Shown here piece by piece: positions 7,199-14,230 of a stretch of 14,903 nt of DNA. Under the pieces are notes generated by a model. It did not search any database. It was not told where the DNA came from and worked only from the letters and a program-made list of their open reading frames with translations. Made by a program: the position numbers and the translations under genes. The stretch's first letter is position 1; every line of letters starts with the position of its first letter. This DNA comes from Bacteroidota bacterium (GTDB lineage: Bacteria; Bacteroidota; Bacteroidia; Chitinophagales; Chitinophagaceae): positions 1-14,903 of the forward strand of contig JAEWDG010000223.1 in NCBI GenBank assembly GCA_023390215.1, in the 5' to 3' direction.

Positions 7199-8455
7199 AT
7201 GTCAACGCAGATGATGCAAACCAATGCAACTCAAAAATTTATCGATCTTGAAGAAAAATTCGGCGCACATAATTACCATCCGTTGCCTGTGGTACTGGAT
7301 AAAGGACAGGGTGTTTATGTATGGGACGTGGACGGAAAACGATATTTCGATTTTTTAAGCGGATACTCAGCGGTGAATCAGGGGCATTGTCATCCCACCA
7401 TTGTACGCACCCTTGTTGAACAAGCCCAAAAACTTACACTTACCTCAAGGGCATTCCATTCCAGTTTGCTTGGGATCTATGAACAGTTCATCACTTCATT
7501 TTTTGGTTATGATAAAGTATTACCCATGAATACGGGTGTGGAAGCAGTAGAGACCGCTTTAAAACTTGCTCGAAAATGGAGTTATGAAGTCAAGGGTGTG
7601 CAGGAAGACCAGGCCAGGATCATTGTTTGTGATCAGAATTTTCACGGCCGTACAACCGGGGTGATCTCCTTCAGTTCCGATCCTTCTGCGAAAACCAATT
7701 TTGGTCCGTTTAACCCTGGTTATGAATCCATTCCATTTAATGACCTCGGTGCGCTGGAAAAAGCGTTACAGGACAGGAACGTTGCGGGATTTCTTTTTGA
7801 GCCCATACAAGGTGAAGCCGGAGTTATTGTTCCGGATGAAGGATATTATAAAGGGATCCGAATACTCTGCGATGAATATAATGTATTAATGATCGCTGAT
7901 GAGATTCAAACCGGTTTATTCAGAACCGGCAAAGCTCTGGCCGTTGACCATGAAAATGTGAGACCAGATGTGGTGATTCTTGGTAAAGCCTTAAGCGGTG
8001 GACTGTTACCCGTAAGCGCCGTACTTGCTGATGATGAGGTGATGTTAACCATCAGGCCCGGGGAACATGGGAGCACCTACGGCGGCAATCCCCTCGCATG
8101 CGCGGTTGCCATTAAGTCGCTCGAAGTTTTAAGGGATGAAGGAATGGGAGATAATGCAACCCTTATGGGTGAAAAGTTCAGGGATGCATTAAGCTGTTTA
8201 GACCTGCCCCTACTCCGCACCGTTAGAGGAAAAGGATTACTGAATGCCATTGAAATCGATCATGCTGACCCTGAGGCTGCATGGAAAATTTGTCTCATGT
8301 TGATGGAGAAGGGACTACTCGCTAAGCCTACACATGGAGATAAGATCAGGTTTGCACCTCCCCTGCTGATAAATGAATCTCAGATGGCAGAGGCTTTATC
8401 GATCATTGTTTCTGTATTAAAGACCTTTGCGGACCAAAATACGATTAGCAACTAG
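7199..8455 (+). CDS. rocD: Ornithine--oxo-acid aminotransferase
   Basis: A class-III PLP aminotransferase that transfers the delta-amino group of ornithine to 2-oxoglutarate, giving glutamate-5-semialdehyde, which links arginine and proline metabolism. The opening [21 protein letters not shown] is characteristic of ornithine aminotransferases. [11 protein letters not shown] (56-66), [12 protein letters not shown] and [18 protein letters not shown] follow. The PLP-contacting D234 lies in [12 protein letters not shown] and the Schiff-base lysine K263 in LGKALSGG. The frame is open from an ATG at 7157, which would add 14 residues without family support and lies in the loop of a GC hairpin. I therefore choose ATG 7199 (418 residues); ATGs at 7211 and 7214 are alternatives. 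The VIT-family gene starts 3 bp after the stop, so the two form an operon. Confidence 0.93.
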   Translation: MSTQMMQTNATQKFIDLEEKFGAHNYHPLPVVLDKGQGVYVWDVDGKRYFDFLSGYSAVNQGHCHPTIVRTLVEQAQKLTLTSRAFHSSLLGIYEQFITSFFGYDKVLPMNTGVEAVETALKLARKWSYEVKGVQEDQARIIVCDQNFHGRTTGVISFSSDPSAKTNFGPFNPGYESIPFNDLGALEKALQDRNVAGFLFEPIQGEAGVIVPDEGYYKGIRILCDEYNVLMIADEIQTGLFRTGKALAVDHENVRPDVVILGKALSGGLLPVSAVLADDEVMLTIRPGEHGSTYGGNPLACAVAIKSLEVLRDEGMGDNATLMGEKFRDALSCLDLPLLRTVRGKGLLNAIEIDHADPEAAWKICLMLMEKGLLAKPTHGDKIRFAPPLLINESQMAEALSIIVSVLKTFADQNTISN

Positions 8456-8458
8456 AAT

Positions 8459-9162
8459 ATGATCGAACAAGGTTCTCGTTTTTCAGGTATCAGATCCCGC
8501 TCCCGCTTTATGCGTTTATGGCTCATTGGAATGAGTGATGGCCTGACCATTCCTTTCGCGGTATTGATGGCGTTGGCGGGTGCGGCACAAACCAATACAA
8601 CGATTGTTATATGTACACTTCTCGCTGCAGCTTGCGGCGCCCTGCTGATGGGATTGAGCGGATATTATTCCGGTAAATCAGAAGACCAGCATTATAGCAA
8701 GCCAAAGACAGCCAATGGTTTAACGCTATCCGAATTCCAGAAAAAGAACTGGAGAAAACGCCGGTGTTTCTGGCAAAACTGGATATTCACGAGGAAATCA
8801 GGAATCAGGCCAGCGAAGAGTTGATAAGAGAAAATAAAAAATGGAATGAGTTCATCACTACTTATGAGTTAACCACAGATCCTTCGGCAAAAAGCCGGAA
8901 TGGGAACAAAGCATTGATCATCGGACTTTCTTTTTTCTGTGGTGCATTTATCCCCCTTTTATCATTCGTATTTTTCCAAAGCAGGTATCTGATCATATTT
9001 TCCGCGGTTTGCCTGATGATCGTTGCGCAGGCGATTTTCGGTTATCTGAAAGGAGTTTGGACGGGCACGAATCCATTTGCAAATATGCTGAGGGCGGTAC
9101 TGCTTTCTTCAGCCGCAGCAACACTCGCCTGGTTTGCGGGCCAGGCGTTGGGTAAGCATTAA
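8459..9162 (+). pseudogene. VIT1/CCC1-family iron/manganese transporter, split by a frameshift
   Basis: Two overlapping frames together encode one protein. The first (8459-8824) gives the membrane start with the family motif IGMSDGLTIPFAVLMALAGA and a second hydrophobic helix ending SGYYSGKSEDQHY; after about residue 95 it becomes random, Arg-rich sequence (KKNWRKRRC). The second frame, readable from about 8740 to a stop at 9160-9162, gives KELEKTPVFLAKLD, a charged helix resembling the cytoplasmic metal-binding helix of VIT1, then three hydrophobic helices. Adding one A to the AAAAA run at 8741-8745 joins them as LSEFQKKELEKTPVFL, a 234-residue product of normal family length. VIT1/CCC1 proteins export Fe2+ or Mn2+ from the cytoplasm. 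The lesion may be a real mutation or a sequencing error. The gene follows rocD by 3 bp. Confidence 0.82.
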
Positions 9163-9267
9163 ATGAGATGTAAGATCTATGATTTCATGATCTATGATTT
9201 GTGACTTATGATTGTCCAGGCATCCCTCATCACACATCAAATACATCTCACATCACACTTCGAACGA
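9163..9267. repeat. Repeat-rich convergent spacer with 15-bp tandem units and an inverted repeat
   Basis: The spacer between the convergent VIT-family and methyltransferase genes holds GATCTATGATTT twice (9174-9185 and 9189-9200, 15 bp apart) and a diverged third copy GACTTATGATTG (9203-9214). A perfect 9 bp inverted repeat flanks the region: TGAGATGTA (9164-9172) and TACATCTCA (9242-9250). The right half is also built of short CATCA/CATCT repeats. No GC-rich terminator stem is seen. It may be a small intergenic repeat element or a bidirectional terminator-like structure. Confidence 0.6.
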
Positions 9268-9861
9268 CTATTCAACATATTTCTGTGCAATAATAAACAA
9301 TTCCGTTCCCGCTCTTGGCACTATAGAGTTGTAACAGGTTTCCAGTTTCAGCAGATCCCATTTTCGTTTAAACAACTCCTTGTATTCAGTTAGTGAACCA
9401 CTGAAAGGCGGTCCCCCTTCAAATTCCCTGTTAAACAACAAACCGACTAATTTCCCGCCGGGTTTAAGCAGCTCGTACATGCGCGATACATAGGCTTTTC
9501 GTAAAGCCGGATTGAGAGCACAGAAAAAAGTTTGTTCTATGATTAAGTCGAACTGACCCGTATAATCAAAAAAATCATGTTGAATAATATGCAGACGTTT
9601 TCCCTCATATTGCACGAAACGGCGCCTGAGTTCTTTAACCAGCACCCCGGAGATATCAATTAGAGTTACGTCTTCAAATCCATTGTCCATCAGGTAAGCT
9701 GCCTCATAAGCATTTCCACAACCAGGAATTAGAATTTTAAGTTTTTTATTTTCCAACTGTTCAAAATAACCCCTTAATGCAGGCGTGGCCTGGCCAATAT
9801 CCCAACCGGTTTGATCCATTAGATACCGGTTATCCCAAAAAGCGCTGTCGAGAATATCCAT
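9268..9861 (-). CDS. TPMT-family class I SAM-dependent methyltransferase
   Basis: A 197-residue soluble methyltransferase. The N-terminal FWDNRYLMDQTGWDIGQATPAL (8-29, W9 and GWD 19-21) is the hallmark of the thiopurine S-methyltransferase/halide-thiol methyltransferase group. Motif I is KILIPGCGNAYEA (42-54), the acidic residue after strand 2 is D69 in LIDIS, and DFFDYTGQFDLIIEQTFFCAL carries motif II. Relatives methylate sulfur, selenium, tellurium or halide nucleophiles; the true substrate here cannot be read. It is the last gene of a minus-strand operon. Its ATG overlaps the stop of the CDF gene by one base (TAATG), so translation is probably coupled to that transporter, which suggests a link with metal or metalloid handling (inference). 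Confidence 0.88.
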   Translation of the reverse strand: MDILDSAFWDNRYLMDQTGWDIGQATPALRGYFEQLENKKLKILIPGCGNAYEAAYLMDNGFEDVTLIDISGVLVKELRRRFVQYEGKRLHIIQHDFFDYTGQFDLIIEQTFFCALNPALRKAYVSRMYELLKPGGKLVGLLFNREFEGGPPFSGSLTEYKELFKRKWDLLKLETCYNSIVPRAGTELFIIAQKYVE

Positions 9862-10850
9862 TATGCGTTGAGGTTATGCTTGTGGTTTGCAGAAATATTA
9901 TCCAGGTTCCATTCGATCTTTTTAATGAATGGATGCTTACGAACGGCACAGTCCATTTTATCGCAGATAGGGCATGAAAAATCAAGGCATCCGTCTGAGT
10001 GGACAAACAACTCTACAGATTCTCCAAACTTTTCTCTCACGATGCCAGATAGTTTATCGATCTCTCCATGTGCCTCATGAACATTGAAATACCAGGGAAC
10101 AGTGAGGTGGCAATCTAAGTGAAGCGTTGCTCCATATTTTATTATTCGCAGGTTATGCAAATCGATCCAATTCACACTTCGGTTTCTATTCAGTGTTGCA
10201 ATAATATCATTAAGAAGAAAAATATCGGCTTCATCCATTATTCCGGCTATGGACCTTCTGATAATTTTTACACCCGTATAAATAATAATAAGGGCGAATA
10301 TGATCGCCACTGCACTATCCAGCCAACCGATTCCCGTAAAATATAAAAGTGCAAGGCCTGCGATGATACCGGTGGTTGTATAAGTGTCTGATTTAAGATG
10401 TTTGCCACTGGCAATTAATGCAAGCGAATTATTTTTCTTTCCGATCCTTTCGCAATACATCCCGGCGAAATAATTAATCAGCGCAGTGGCTGCTACCAAA
10501 ATAATACCGGCGTCCAGCTTTTTTATCGCGTGCGGTTCATGGAGTGCGCTTGCAGCTTCGTAAATGATCAGTAAACCGGCTACGGATATAAGGGAGCCTT
10601 CGACGGCCGCGGAAATGAATTCGATTTTTCCGTGGCCATAGGGATGTTCAAGGTCGCGCGGTTTGGAGGAAAGATACAGGCTATATAGCCCGAATAACCC
10701 TGCTACAACATTTACAATGCTTTCCAGTGCATCTGTAAGAATAGCAACAGAGCCGGTAAGTATCCAGGCGAAAATCTTAACAGCGAAGAGCAGGATCGAT
10801 AAACTGGCGATCCACTGTTGTACACGAAGATTTTGTTGGGCCTGGTTCAA
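9861..10850 (-). CDS. Cation diffusion facilitator (CDF) transporter with Cys-rich C-terminal tail
   Basis: A 329-residue member of the CDF family, proton-coupled exporters of Zn2+ and other divalent metals. Six membrane helices are apparent (about 13-31, 41-60, 80-101, 113-131, 157-173 and 177-194). Site-A candidates are D40 in TDALES and H151/D155 in GKHLKSD; the position equivalent to the second Asp of E. coli YiiP is S44. HPYGHGKIEF (69-78) is the usual loop after helix 2. The cytoplasmic domain ends with FVHSDGCLDFSCPICDKMDCAVRKHPF (split here as residues 282-308), holding C288, C293, C296 and C301, plus a short His-containing tail (NHKHN). This looks like an extra metal-binding or sensing site. 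It overlaps the downstream methyltransferase by one base and starts 24 bp after the RidA-like gene. Confidence 0.93.
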   Translation of the reverse strand: MNQAQQNLRVQQWIASLSILLFAVKIFAWILTGSVAILTDALESIVNVVAGLFGLYSLYLSSKPRDLEHPYGHGKIEFISAAVEGSLISVAGLLIIYEAASALHEPHAIKKLDAGIILVAATALINYFAGMYCERIGKKNNSLALIASGKHLKSDTYTTTGIIAGLALLYFTGIGWLDSAVAIIFALIIIYTGVKIIRRSIAGIMDEADIFLLNDIIATLNRNRSVNWIDLHNLRIIKYGATLHLDCHLTVPWYFNVHEAHGEIDKLSGIVREKFGESVELFVHSDGCLDFSCPICDKMDCAVRKHPFIKKIEWNLDNISANHKHNLNA

Positions 10851-10874
10851 AATGAGAACAAAGATAAAACATGC

Positions 10875-11264
10875 TTATCGCTTCTTTCGTTTTCTTGCGG
10901 TCACTTCTATTTCGATTTTCATTTTTGTATCCGCAAGCCCGGCAGATACCATTGTTGCAACCGGTCTGGCTTTCATCAACCATTTCCGGAGTAAATGCCA
11001 GGTTTGCGGAAATTCATCCGCATTTGGAATAATATAACGCACACGAATAATTTCAACAGGAGATGACCCTGCTTTTGTAAGTGCATCGTTGATATTACGA
11101 ATACATTGAACAGTTTGATCTTCGATATTTTCCTGAATTGTCATTTTATCATAATCATACCCGGTTGTGCCGGAAACAAAAACCCATCTTCCGTCCACAA
11201 TCGCTCTTGAATATCCTATCTGTTTTTCGAATTCGGATCCCGAAGAAATATATTTTCGCTTCAT
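10875..11264 (-). CDS. RidA/YjgF/YER057c/UK114-family protein lacking the catalytic arginine
   Basis: A 129-residue protein of the Rid superfamily, whose best known members deaminate reactive enamines and imines made by PLP enzymes. Family features are FVSGTTGYD (29-37), the QTVQCIRNINDALTKAG helix (50-66) and the C-terminal KIEIEVTA (116-123). In canonical RidA the catalytic Arg lies in a RPARTxV-type segment. Here the equivalent reads RPVATMV (100-106), with Ala (A103) at that place, so it belongs with Rid groups that lack the deaminase arginine. Its reaction is therefore unknown. It is the first gene of a minus-strand operon with the CDF transporter and the methyltransferase. The ATG at 11264 gives MKRKYISSGSEFE, a normal Rid opening. 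Confidence 0.88.
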   Translation of the reverse strand: MKRKYISSGSEFEKQIGYSRAIVDGRWVFVSGTTGYDYDKMTIQENIEDQTVQCIRNINDALTKAGSSPVEIIRVRYIIPNADEFPQTWHLLRKWLMKARPVATMVSAGLADTKMKIEIEVTARKRKKR

Positions 11265-11314
11265 GATGTATTTGATTTTAGATCTAACTTAAGAAATTCG
11301 ATTATCTCTGCACG

Positions 11315-11345
11315 TTTTTGTCTTTTCCTGTTAGATGTACTTTAA
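11315..11345 (+). promoter_or_regulatory. Candidate promoter for the exported protein at 11386
   Basis: TTTTTG (11315-11320) and TACTTTAA (11338-11345) are separated by 17 bp, which resembles a Bacteroidota -33/-7 pair, although the -7 element departs from TAnnTTTG at two positions. The predicted start would lie about 30 bp before the ATG at 11386. No comparable box is evident for the divergent RidA-like gene. Confidence 0.3.
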
Positions 11346-11385
11346 ATTGCGAACCATGAGACTTAAATAATTATCCTCACCTCCA

Positions 11386-12231
11386 ATGATGAAATATGCT
11401 GTTAGCATAATTTTTCTGCTTAGTTTTTTGGGTAGCCGTGCACAGGAAGCCGAACTGGAAAAATTTGTAAAAACACTGAATCTATTTATGGATTTAACCA
11501 GGGGAAAAGTTGATTCTTTACCCTTAACGAAAAAAGGGAATTATGAGAAAATGTTGAAAGCTGTTGATGTTTCATTTGAAGAATTCGTAAAAAACAGCAA
11601 CAGTGGACAATTGGGGAAGTTTAGGCAGGCGCAGGGTAATCCGCAATTAAAAATAATTAATGCCGATAACCGGGTATTTATTTACCTGACTTCATTCAAC
11701 ATAAAAGAGAAAACTTTTGAAGTCTTTGGATATACCTGCGCGGACAGAAGAATGTACATGGTAAAAGACCAGCTAAGTAACATCGTGGTATTTACTGGAA
11801 ATAATGGGAGTTACGAACTGGACAACCTGGCATATATTGATGATCATCATGTGTTGCTTATTGAAAATAATGGAGACCGGGGAACAAGTAGGAGCGCATT
11901 TGTTTTGTCAACGGTTAAAATACCATGGGTAAAACTCAAAGCATTTGAAGGAAAAGCTTTTGGACAGGTACCGTCTGATTATTTGAACAAACAGTTTGTA
12001 AAGGCCCGTGAAGAACTTCAACTGGAATACGAACCTGTTTTTGGAATGACGGTTCCTGAAGACATCAATAAACTTTACTACGACCCACTCACTAAAACCA
12101 TCTCGTACAAAGAATATTCAGATATTCATAATTTCAAAACCGTAAAAGCTACCTGGAACAATAATAAGTTCAGGATCGATGATTATTATGCCAATGAAAA
12201 CTTCAGGGAGAGTGTAGCCGTGCCCGAATAG
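11386..12231 (+). CDS. Exported protein of unknown function
   Basis: I do not recognise this 281-residue protein. It begins with a clear signal peptide, MMKYAVSIIFLLSFLGSRA, with cleavage probable before QEAEL at residue 20. There is no lipobox cysteine, so it is periplasmic or outer-surface rather than a lipoprotein. The mature part is mixed alpha/beta: a charged helical stretch (about 20-75), then strands (LKIINADNRVFIYLTSF, KTFEVFGYTC) and a hydrophilic tail. Only one cysteine is present in the mature chain. No repeats, membrane helices or catalytic signature were seen. ATG 11389 is an equally possible start. It is divergent from the RidA-like gene and stands alone, with 94 bp before the acyl-CoA dehydrogenase gene, which has its own promoter box. 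Confidence 0.8.
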   Translation: MMKYAVSIIFLLSFLGSRAQEAELEKFVKTLNLFMDLTRGKVDSLPLTKKGNYEKMLKAVDVSFEEFVKNSNSGQLGKFRQAQGNPQLKIINADNRVFIYLTSFNIKEKTFEVFGYTCADRRMYMVKDQLSNIVVFTGNNGSYELDNLAYIDDHHVLLIENNGDRGTSRSAFVLSTVKIPWVKLKAFEGKAFGQVPSDYLNKQFVKAREELQLEYEPVFGMTVPEDINKLYYDPLTKTISYKEYSDIHNFKTVKATWNNNKFRIDDYYANENFRESVAVPE

Positions 12232-12298
12232 GTCTTAAAATTCATCATATTCAGTGGCATAAATTACCCCAATCACAGGTTTTCAGCCCTCCTTCCCT

Positions 12299-12306
12299 TA
12301 AATTTG
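12299..12306 (+). promoter_or_regulatory. Bacteroidota -7 promoter box for the acyl-CoA dehydrogenase gene
   Basis: TAAATTTG fits TAnnTTTG and ends 19 bp before the ATG at 12326, the same placement as the box ahead of the BFN-UVR gene and close to that of rlmH. A good -33 TTG is not visible. It probably drives the dehydrogenase-yggS pair. Confidence 0.5.
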
Positions 12307-12325
12307 CCGCACTCAAAAACCAACT

Positions 12326-13480
12326 ATGGATTTCAGTTTTACCGAAGAACAGTTAATGATTCAACAGGCTGCGAGGGATTTCGCCATCAATGAATGTTTG
12401 CCAGGCGTAATTGAACGTGATGAACACCAGAAATTTCCCAAAGAACAGATCCAAAAATTAGCCGATCTGGGAATGATGGGTTTAATGGTAAAGCCTGAAT
12501 ACGGTGGTTCGGGTATGGACACAGTAAGCTATGTACTTGCTATGGAAGAGATTAGTAAGATTGATGCCAGCGTTAGTGTTTGCATGAGTGTAAACAACAG
12601 CCTCGTTTGCTACGGTTTACAGGAATATGGCAACGAAGACCAAAAGCAAAAATATCTTACACCTCTCGCCCAGGGCAAAAAAGACGGAGAACTTTACATC
12701 GGCGCATTCCTGCTCAGCGAACCTGAAGCAGGTAGTGATGCTACCTCACAAAGAACAACCGCCGAAGATAAAGGCGACTATTACTTATTGAATGGTATAA
12801 AAAACTGGATCACCAATGGAAATAGCGCCAGCGTTTACCTGGTAATCGCGCAAACAGATCCTTCTCTTGGAAGCAAAGGAATCAACGTGTTTATTGTTGA
12901 GAAAAGTTGGCCGGGTGTAGAAGTTGGCGCGAAAGAAAATAAACTGGGCATCCGCGGAAGCGATACACATAGTATCTCGTTCACAGATGTGAAAGTGCCA
13001 AAAGAAAACCGTATCGGAAAAGATGGCTTCGGTTTCACGTTCGCAATGAAAACGCTGGCTGGGGGACGCATCGGCATTGCCTCCCAGGCACTTGGCATCG
13101 CGAGTGGCGCATATGAGCTCGCGCTGAAATATTCCAAAGAAAGAAAAGCATTTGGCAAAGAAATCATGCACCACCAAGCCATCCAGTTTAAACTGGCTGA
13201 TATGGCAACCCGCATTGAAGCTGCACGATTACTTTGTCTAAAAGCAGCCTGGGAAAAAGATCAGTACAAAGATTATACGCTGAGTTCCTCTATCGCAAAA
13301 GTGTTCGCCAGCGAAACGGCTATGTGGACAGCCACCGAAGCGGTTCAGATTCATGGCGGATACGGATTCGTAAAAGAATATCATGTAGAACGTATGATGC
13401 GCGATGCCAAGATCACGCAGATCTATGAAGGCACCAGCGAAGTTCAGCGTATTGTTATCGGTCGCTCCATTCTGAAATAA
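12326..13480 (+). CDS. Acyl-CoA dehydrogenase (short-chain type)
   Basis: A 384-residue FAD enzyme of the acyl-CoA dehydrogenase family, which oxidises acyl-CoA to trans-2-enoyl-CoA and reduces ETF. The N-terminal helical domain starts MDFSFTEEQLMIQQAARDFA. The middle beta domain carries GAFLLSEPEAGSDA (126-139) and NGIKNWITNG (156-165), the FAD and substrate contacts. The C-terminal helices carry RKAFGKEIMHHQAIQFKLADMA and the ending IYEGTSEVQRIVIGR. E368 in YEGTSE is at the place of the catalytic base of short-chain and butyryl-CoA dehydrogenases, suggesting a short-chain substrate (inference). Etf genes lie 7 kb upstream in the same orientation. yggS starts 2 bp after the stop. Confidence 0.95.
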   Translation: MDFSFTEEQLMIQQAARDFAINECLPGVIERDEHQKFPKEQIQKLADLGMMGLMVKPEYGGSGMDTVSYVLAMEEISKIDASVSVCMSVNNSLVCYGLQEYGNEDQKQKYLTPLAQGKKDGELYIGAFLLSEPEAGSDATSQRTTAEDKGDYYLLNGIKNWITNGNSASVYLVIAQTDPSLGSKGINVFIVEKSWPGVEVGAKENKLGIRGSDTHSISFTDVKVPKENRIGKDGFGFTFAMKTLAGGRIGIASQALGIASGAYELALKYSKERKAFGKEIMHHQAIQFKLADMATRIEAARLLCLKAAWEKDQYKDYTLSSSIAKVFASETAMWTATEAVQIHGGYGFVKEYHVERMMRDAKITQIYEGTSEVQRIVIGRSILK

Positions 13481-13482
13481 TC

Positions 13483-14154
13483 ATGGGTTGGAACCAGGAA
13501 CAGTATAAAAAAATTCTCGCAGAAGTAAATGCGCATCATGCGAAATTGATAGCTGTTTCAAAGGTTCAATCGATTGAATCCATCCAAATCGCATATGCAA
13601 ATGGCCAGCGCGATTTCGGAGAGAACTATGTACAGGAATTACTCGATAAACAGGCAAAACTCCCCGGTGATATCCGATGGCATTTCATCGGTCATCTTCA
13701 GTCCAATAAAGTAAAATATATCGCTCCGTTTGTCGCCCTGATCCATGGCGTGGATAGTGAAAAATTATTACTGGAGATAAACAAACAGGGAAAAAAAATC
13801 AACCGCGTCATCCCCTGCCTGCTCCAGGTACATATTGCAAAAGAGGAAACCAAATTCGGATTAGATGAACATGAATTGAATGTTCTCGCGACGCGCCTTC
13901 AATCTGAAAAAGAAATTTTTTCTCACGTTAATGTGAGTGGATTGATGGGCATGGCTTCATTTACTGAAGACAATGATCTGATTATTTCAGAATTCAAACA
14001 TTTACGAAGTTTATTTGATAGATATAAAGCTGACCTTTCATTTACTGAACTATCCATGGGTATGAGCGCCGATTATCGCTTTGCACTGGAGGCCGGCTCT
14101 ACCATGATACGTGTGGGAAGCATGCTCTTCGGCTCCAGAATTCAGCCGCAGTAA
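13483..14154 (+). CDS. YggS/PROSC-family PLP homeostasis protein
   Basis: A 223-residue single-domain PLP-binding TIM-barrel protein of the YggS/PLPHP family, which buffers pyridoxal phosphate and affects amino- and keto-acid balance; no enzyme activity is firmly known for the family. K27 in LIAVSK is the PLP lysine. FGENYVQELLDK (49-60), RWHFIGHLQSNKVK (69-82), VNVSGLMGMA and the C-terminal ELSMGMSADYRFALEAGSTMIRVGSMLFG are the conserved signature and phosphate-binding segments. The length is typical. It starts 2 bp after the acyl-CoA dehydrogenase, so they are co-transcribed. A 76 bp spacer then leads to the TonB-like gene. Confidence 0.94.
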   Translation: MGWNQEQYKKILAEVNAHHAKLIAVSKVQSIESIQIAYANGQRDFGENYVQELLDKQAKLPGDIRWHFIGHLQSNKVKYIAPFVALIHGVDSEKLLLEINKQGKKINRVIPCLLQVHIAKEETKFGLDEHELNVLATRLQSEKEIFSHVNVSGLMGMASFTEDNDLIISEFKHLRSLFDRYKADLSFTELSMGMSADYRFALEAGSTMIRVGSMLFGSRIQPQ

Positions 14155-14230
14155 GGTTGTTAAAATTCGGCCGGATTTGTGGAATATAGTAAACTGATGC
14201 ACTCCGTTTCTCGAAATTCAAATAATTTTA

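Noticed and set aside
8735..8750. Programmed -1 frameshift in the VIT-family gene
   Set aside because: Not adopted as the main reading: GAAAAAG is a poorer slip site than AAAAAAG, no downstream stimulator stem is evident, and this family is not known to use frameshifting.
10663..11037. Plus-strand open frame spanning the CDF/RidA junction
   Set aside because: It crosses two well-supported genes on the other strand and shows no family likeness.
12785..13215. Two overlapping minus-strand open frames inside the acyl-CoA dehydrogenase gene
   Set aside because: Both are antisense to a conserved enzyme and carry no recognisable domain.
14163..14178. Near-palindrome with a CGGCCG core after yggS
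   Set aside because: It has no loop and no U-run, so it is not a terminator, and one isolated site is too short to call an operator.
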